DNA of 9,087 bases from Bacteroidales bacterium (GTDB taxonomy: Bacteria > Bacteroidota > Bacteroidia > Bacteroidales > Muribaculaceae). Numbering within the stretch: the stretch's first letter is position 1; each line of letters begins with the position of its first letter. The notes under the pieces were generated by a model that saw nothing but the letters and a program-made list of their open reading frames with translations, was not told the origin of the DNA and ran no database searches. Made by a program: the position numbers and the translations under genes. The DNA is taken from NCBI GenBank assembly GCA_900767075.1, contig CAAFXX010000033.1:1-9087 (forward strand). Reading direction: 5' to 3'. Of the stretch, positions 5,889-9,087 are shown piece by piece.

Positions 5889-8189
5889 TTACTTCACCAA
5901 CTTCAGGGATACCGAAGGTGTCGTCACTATATAAACTCCATTCGGGAGCGACGACACATCAAGCCCTTCGACTCCGTCTCCGCTGAGTAGAAGTGTTCCG
6001 GCGAGCGAAAATACCCTTACAACACCTTCAGCATCAGATATTATCACACCTTTGGCCGGATCATAGCGCAGGTTTTCATCACCCACAACATCGTTTACTG
6101 CCGAAACATCGTCGCCGTCATAGAGCAAGAGCTGAACTCCGTCTTTCAAGTATGGAGCCCAATATTTTGCCTTGGCGGCATTCACATGCGTTGAAAGACA
6201 TACATTGGCATTCTGAGTATACGTCGGATCAACCACCACAAATGTACCGAAATCCTCTGCCGTGCATACCGGGAGCGTTTCAATCAGCGAAGTCATCCCT
6301 TCCTTGTCAATAACGTTACCGTATGCATTTATATACCTTATCTTCGGACATCCGGAGAAATCGATCGTAGAGAGTAGATTGCCCTCGCAACTTAATGAGG
6401 TGAGTTCAGCATTTCCGGCAAGATCGAGGCTCTTGAGGTCGTTGAGAGCCACATTGAGTGTTCTGAGCGACGGGAGATTGGATACGTCGATGCCTTCGAT
6501 ATTGGCAAGAAGAATAAGAAGTTCGGTCGCGTCACCGTATATCTTGACTGTTTGTTCGGTCATATCGAGGGTAAGCGATTCACCGTTCCATCCGGACATG
6601 GTAGCGCCTTCAACCACCGGCTCATATTCAGGATCAGAAAATCTGACGGAGAACATTATATGGTCTTTTGTCGAACGAGTTATTGTGAAGTACTCATCGG
6701 GAAGTGCGGGACCGACAGGTTCCGTGCCAGCATAATCCACCCCCATTCCATAATTGGCGCCGTCAGAATAGTCTTTCACCCGCCAGCCCTTCGACAAAGC
6801 TATGTTGACGTCAGTCGTGAGCACCACATTATTTTCAGTTCCTTCAGGAGCTTTAGTGTTGATGACAAAAATCACGTTCCGGTCTACGACAGGAAGAGCG
6901 TTCATTATGGCAGTCATTGCCTTTCCTTTTATCTTGTTCTGGAAAAAATTCACACGCTCGAGGGTAGGGCAATTGTCAAGATAGAGCGATGTAAGCTGAT
7001 TTGACTCTGCCATAAGAAGCGATAATGCCGAAGCCCCCGACACATCCAGTTTAGTCAGTGCATTGTTGTCACACTTGAGTTCCGTCAAAAGAATGCCTCC
7101 GTCGAAAGTAAGGTCGGTGAGATCGTTGCCCGAACAAGTCAGACCCGATACATCACCCGTAATTACAACCTTATTTCCGGTAAGGGTGAATGTCTTGTCG
7201 CCGACCGGCGAACCGGTCTGCATGACACCGCTAATCGATACATCTCCGGAAGCCTTGACATTGAGCCTGATTGTCTCGCCTGCTCCGCGCTTGGTGGTCA
7301 TGGTGATAGTGCGGTCGCTTACATCGGGCACATAGTCGGCCCCGCGGTATAATGTACCCGTTATATAATCATAGGCATCGATACCCTCGAAATCATATGT
7401 AAGCCAGGACTTTTGAGATACTTCGGCAATATGGCGCATGAGGCACTCGTTAGATTCTTCCGGATTTGAAGTGCATACGATGTAGAGGGAGCCGTTTGAA
7501 CCGTTTGCGGCAGGAAGACCGGCTATGAAGGAATCCATCGACTCCCCTTTCAGATTGTTGCCGAAAGCGCACACTCGATTCAAGCTTAAATTCTCCTTTA
7601 GATCAATGTCGCTCAGACCGCAATTCTGGATATACAGGCTCTCTATCTTGGGGCATCCGGAAAGATCTATCGCTTCGAGAGGATTGTCTCCTATTTTCAG
7701 ATCCCTGAGCACTTCATTTCTGCCAACGTTAAGTTTCTTGATTACATTACGCGATATATCGGCAATTTCAAGTTGTCTATTGGCCGTGAGGTCTACTTGT
7801 GCAAGCTTATTGCCGGCAGCATTTAGACGAACAAGCTGAAGATTCCCCTCAAGATCAAGTTCGGTGAGAGAGTTGTCGTAGCATTTCAGTATGGAAAGAG
7901 CCGGAGCACCTGCGGTTTTAAGTTCTGAAAGGCTGCACCCATATACTTCGAGCTGAGAAAGCTCCTCGGCCGATATCGTAATCTCGGAGCCTTCACCCTT
8001 GGAATAATATTCTCCATAAAATTTTCCTTTATCGACACCCGTAATCTCTGCATCATAGGGCATTGTCTGGATTCTTAACGCCGTGCCGGCCGGAGCCGAT
8101 GTTTTCATAGTGACCACTCCCGGAGCTGCGTTTAGGGTAAAAACACAGGCTGCCGTCAAGGAGATACACGCGAATAATTGTTTTATCAT
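5889..8189 (-). CDS. Secreted InlJ-like leucine-rich repeat protein, three modules, probable T9SS sorting tail
   Basis: This 766-aa protein starts with a Sec signal peptide (about 1-22, ending near LNAA). It has three related modules. Each opens with a beta-rich stretch (about 24-70, 294-345, 500-550). Each then has exact 21-residue LRRs, with LxxL starts at 77, 98, 119, 140, 161, 182, 203; at 347, 368, 389, 410; and at 575, 596, 617. Each ends with a conserved tail (N-x-[IL]-K-G...M...LP and a closing K-x-W or similar). Cysteines recur at the InlJ-type position (LKCYDN, LKCDNN, LSCEGN). The C-terminus (about 696-766) resembles a T9SS type A sorting domain: VRVFSLAGTLLLSG, then LDVSSLPNGVYIV, ending SLKLVK. 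It is probably exported and attached to the surface or released. The ligand is unknown. Confidence 0.87.
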   Translation of the reverse strand: MIKQLFACISLTAACVFTLNAAPGVVTMKTSAPAGTALRIQTMPYDAEITGVDKGKFYGEYYSKGEGSEITISAEELSQLEVYGCSLSELKTAGAPALSILKCYDNSLTELDLEGNLQLVRLNAAGNKLAQVDLTANRQLEIADISRNVIKKLNVGRNEVLRDLKIGDNPLEAIDLSGCPKIESLYIQNCGLSDIDLKENLSLNRVCAFGNNLKGESMDSFIAGLPAANGSNGSLYIVCTSNPEESNECLMRHIAEVSQKSWLTYDFEGIDAYDYITGTLYRGADYVPDVSDRTITMTTKRGAGETIRLNVKASGDVSISGVMQTGSPVGDKTFTLTGNKVVITGDVSGLTCSGNDLTDLTFDGGILLTELKCDNNALTKLDVSGASALSLLMAESNQLTSLYLDNCPTLERVNFFQNKIKGKAMTAIMNALPVVDRNVIFVINTKAPEGTENNVVLTTDVNIALSKGWRVKDYSDGANYGMGVDYAGTEPVGPALPDEYFTITRSTKDHIMFSVRFSDPEYEPVVEGATMSGWNGESLTLDMTEQTVKIYGDATELLILLANIEGIDVSNLPSLRTLNVALNDLKSLDLAGNAELTSLSCEGNLLSTIDFSGCPKIRYINAYGNVIDKEGMTSLIETLPVCTAEDFGTFVVVDPTYTQNANVCLSTHVNAAKAKYWAPYLKDGVQLLLYDGDDVSAVNDVVGDENLRYDPAKGVIISDAEGVVRVFSLAGTLLLSGDGVEGLDVSSLPNGVYIVTTPSVSLKLVK

Positions 8190-8334
8190 AATGTTACAGA
8201 TTTAAAATATGAAGTCAGCTAAACTAATTTACGTTTAATAAAGAATCTGAAGAAGGGCAAACTTTATGGCAATCTGTATTAACCTCACCATAAAAATTAG
8301 TCTGGACAACTTCTATGCAAAACACTTACACTTG

Positions 8335-8364
8335 CAAATATACAATATTAAAATTACTTTACAA
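8335..8364 (-). promoter_or_regulatory. Bacteroidetes-type promoter for the LRR gene
   Basis: On the minus strand, TTG (8364-8362), a 19-bp spacer and TATATTTG (8342-8335) match the Bacteroidetes consensus. Transcription would start near 8328-8331, giving a leader of about 140 nt before ATG 8189. Confidence 0.6.
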
Positions 8365-8523
8365 TGCAACCGGACCAATTAGTATCGTTTTTATCAAATT
8401 ATTCTTATGAGCGGATCAGATTGAGCCTATTCAAGGATGATCAATCCTCATCAAAGTATTATTGCCTATTTTCATGTTTTTCAAACGTCATGACTAAGAT
8501 GCAGATAACGGAGCGGCATGCAC

Positions 8524-8564
8524 TACGCCCCGCATGCAGGCGTATATGCCACATGCGGGGCGTA
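8524..8564. repeat. Perfect GC-rich inverted repeat downstream of kduI
   Basis: TACGCCCCGCATG (8524-8536) pairs perfectly with CATGCGGGGCGTA (8552-8564). In the 15-nt loop, GGC (8539-8541) can pair with GCC (8548-8550). The hexamer GCATGC occurs at 8516-8521 and again at 8532-8537. There is no T-tract on either side, so it is not a standard terminator. It may be a REP-like repeat or an mRNA 3'-end stabiliser for kduI, whose stop codon lies 19 bases away. Confidence 0.6.
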
Positions 8565-8582
8565 CAGAGCGTAAGGGGATGA

Positions 8583-9087
8583 TTATTTCATGTCAAGATA
8601 GGGAATCTTGTCCATATCACCGTAATTGAGGTTTTCGCCACCCATACCCCATATAAACATATAGTTGCTCGTTCCTGCGGCTGCATGGATAGACCATTCG
8701 GGGCTCATGATGGCCTGCTGATTGTGAAGCCATACCACGCGTGTCTCCTGAGGCTCACCCATAAGATGGCATATGGCGTTGCCTTCGGGCACGTTGAAAT
8801 AGTAATAAGCCTCGACACGACGTCCGTGAGTGTGGGCGGGCATTGTGTTCCATACCGAACCCGGCTTCAGCTCCGTTAGACCCATCTGAAGCTGGCATGG
8901 ACCTTCTTTCAGCACGTTATTTACAATGAGCTGATTGATCACACGGTCATTGCTTTCCTCCATAGAGCCAGCCTTGATGATATTCGCCTTCAGCGATCCC
9001 TTGCGGCCGTCAATGGTGATAAGCTGCACGGGATAAGCCTTGTGGGCGTTGGTGGAATTGAGGTAGAACTTCGCGGGATTTGCGGCA
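8583..9087 (-). CDS. kduI: 5-dehydro-4-deoxy-D-glucuronate isomerase (KduI), C-terminal part
   Basis: The gene enters from the right edge, so 167 residues are visible out of about 280 in the family. KduI converts 5-dehydro-4-deoxy-D-glucuronate to 2,5-diketo-3-deoxygluconate in breakdown of pectin and other uronate polymers, in the cytoplasm. The cupin metal site is complete: two histidines and a glutamate in AHTHGRRVEAYYYF (His codons at 8832-8834 and 8826-8828, Glu at 8811-8813) and a fourth ligand in WSIHAAAG (His at 8685-8687). The frame upstream reads PAKFYLNSTNAHKAYPV, typical KduI sequence, so the GTG at 9029 is an internal valine and not the start. Its partners (for example kduD) would lie outside the window. 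Confidence 0.95.
   Translation of the reverse strand, partial: AANPAKFYLNSTNAHKAYPVQLITIDGRKGSLKANIIKAGSMEESNDRVINQLIVNNVLKEGPCQLQMGLTELKPGSVWNTMPAHTHGRRVEAYYYFNVPEGNAICHLMGEPQETRVVWLHNQQAIMSPEWSIHAAAGTSNYMFIWGMGGENLNYGDMDKIPYLDMK

Larger units (their letters stand above)
8190..8582. other. Intergenic region between the LRR gene and kduI
   Basis: The left part (8190-8330) would be the AT-rich 5' leader of the LRR mRNA; I see no known riboswitch in it. The middle (8365-8510) has only a small palindromic repeat (AGGAT 8434-8438 with ATCCT 8444-8448). The right part holds the GC-rich inverted repeat at 8524-8564. No credible gene is present. Confidence 0.5.

Noticed and set aside
8364..8582. 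Plus-strand open frame of 72 codons
   Set aside because: It runs through the GC-rich hairpin and starts at the -33 element of the LRR promoter. It has no recognisable motif and no promoter.
9027..9029. GTG as the kduI start
   Set aside because: The frame continues upstream to the edge with KduI-like sequence, so this is an internal valine.
1..9087. CRISPR array, tRNA/rRNA genes, insertion sequence or defence system
   Set aside because: I saw no regularly spaced direct repeats, no tRNA-like cloverleaf and no transposase, integrase or nuclease gene in any frame.

Overview
The window looks like chromosomal DNA from a Bacteroidales bacterium, most likely of the Muribaculaceae type. That placement rests on protein family content (an OmpA/PD40 lipoprotein of PorE type, a GSCFA protein, a T9SS-type C-terminal tail), on two promoters of Bacteroidetes form (TTG, 19-20 bp, TAnnTTTG), and on moderate GC genes separated by AT-rich gaps. 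The genus cannot be fixed from the sequence alone. No transposase, tRNA, rRNA, CRISPR array or phage gene is visible.

Layout. (1) Positions 2-334 hold the 3' end of a C1B cysteine aminopeptidase (PepC/bleomycin hydrolase). It is followed by a compact inverted-repeat element (369-441) and, two bases later, a terminator-like hairpin (444-492). (2) After an AT-rich gap, a good Bacteroidetes promoter (803-833) drives hpt and adk, two purine nucleotide enzymes 12 nt apart. The promoter position argues that hpt starts at 880, not at the upstream ATG at 835. (3) A 17-bp perfect hairpin followed by T5 (2101-2146) looks like the adk terminator, but the start codon of the next gene lies in its loop. 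That gene encodes a 661-aa TPR/PD40/CRD/OmpA lipoprotein with the domain order of PorE of the type IX secretion system. It is followed 1 nt later by a GSCFA (SGNH-hydrolase-like) protein and then by a DUF2461 protein, giving a probable three-gene operon. (4) A bidirectional terminator (5838-5872) separates this operon from a convergent 766-aa secreted protein. That protein is built from three InlJ-like LRR modules whose last repeats are exactly 207 residues apart, and it ends in what looks like a T9SS type A sorting tail. It has its own promoter (8335-8364). (5) Beyond a 393-bp gap, which carries a perfect 13-bp GC-rich inverted repeat, lies the C-terminal part of kduI (uronate isomerase), running off the right edge.

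How the genes may fit together. The PorE-like lipoprotein (outer membrane to peptidoglycan anchoring of a secretion machine) and the LRR protein (a plausible cargo) suggest that the organism has a working T9SS. This is an inference from domain architecture. The rest is housekeeping purine salvage, peptide degradation and uronate catabolism. The observations most worth testing are the start codon buried in a terminator hairpin, the PorE-like/GSCFA/DUF2461 gene set, and the three-module LRR cargo. I do not see clear evidence of a wholly new multi-gene system.
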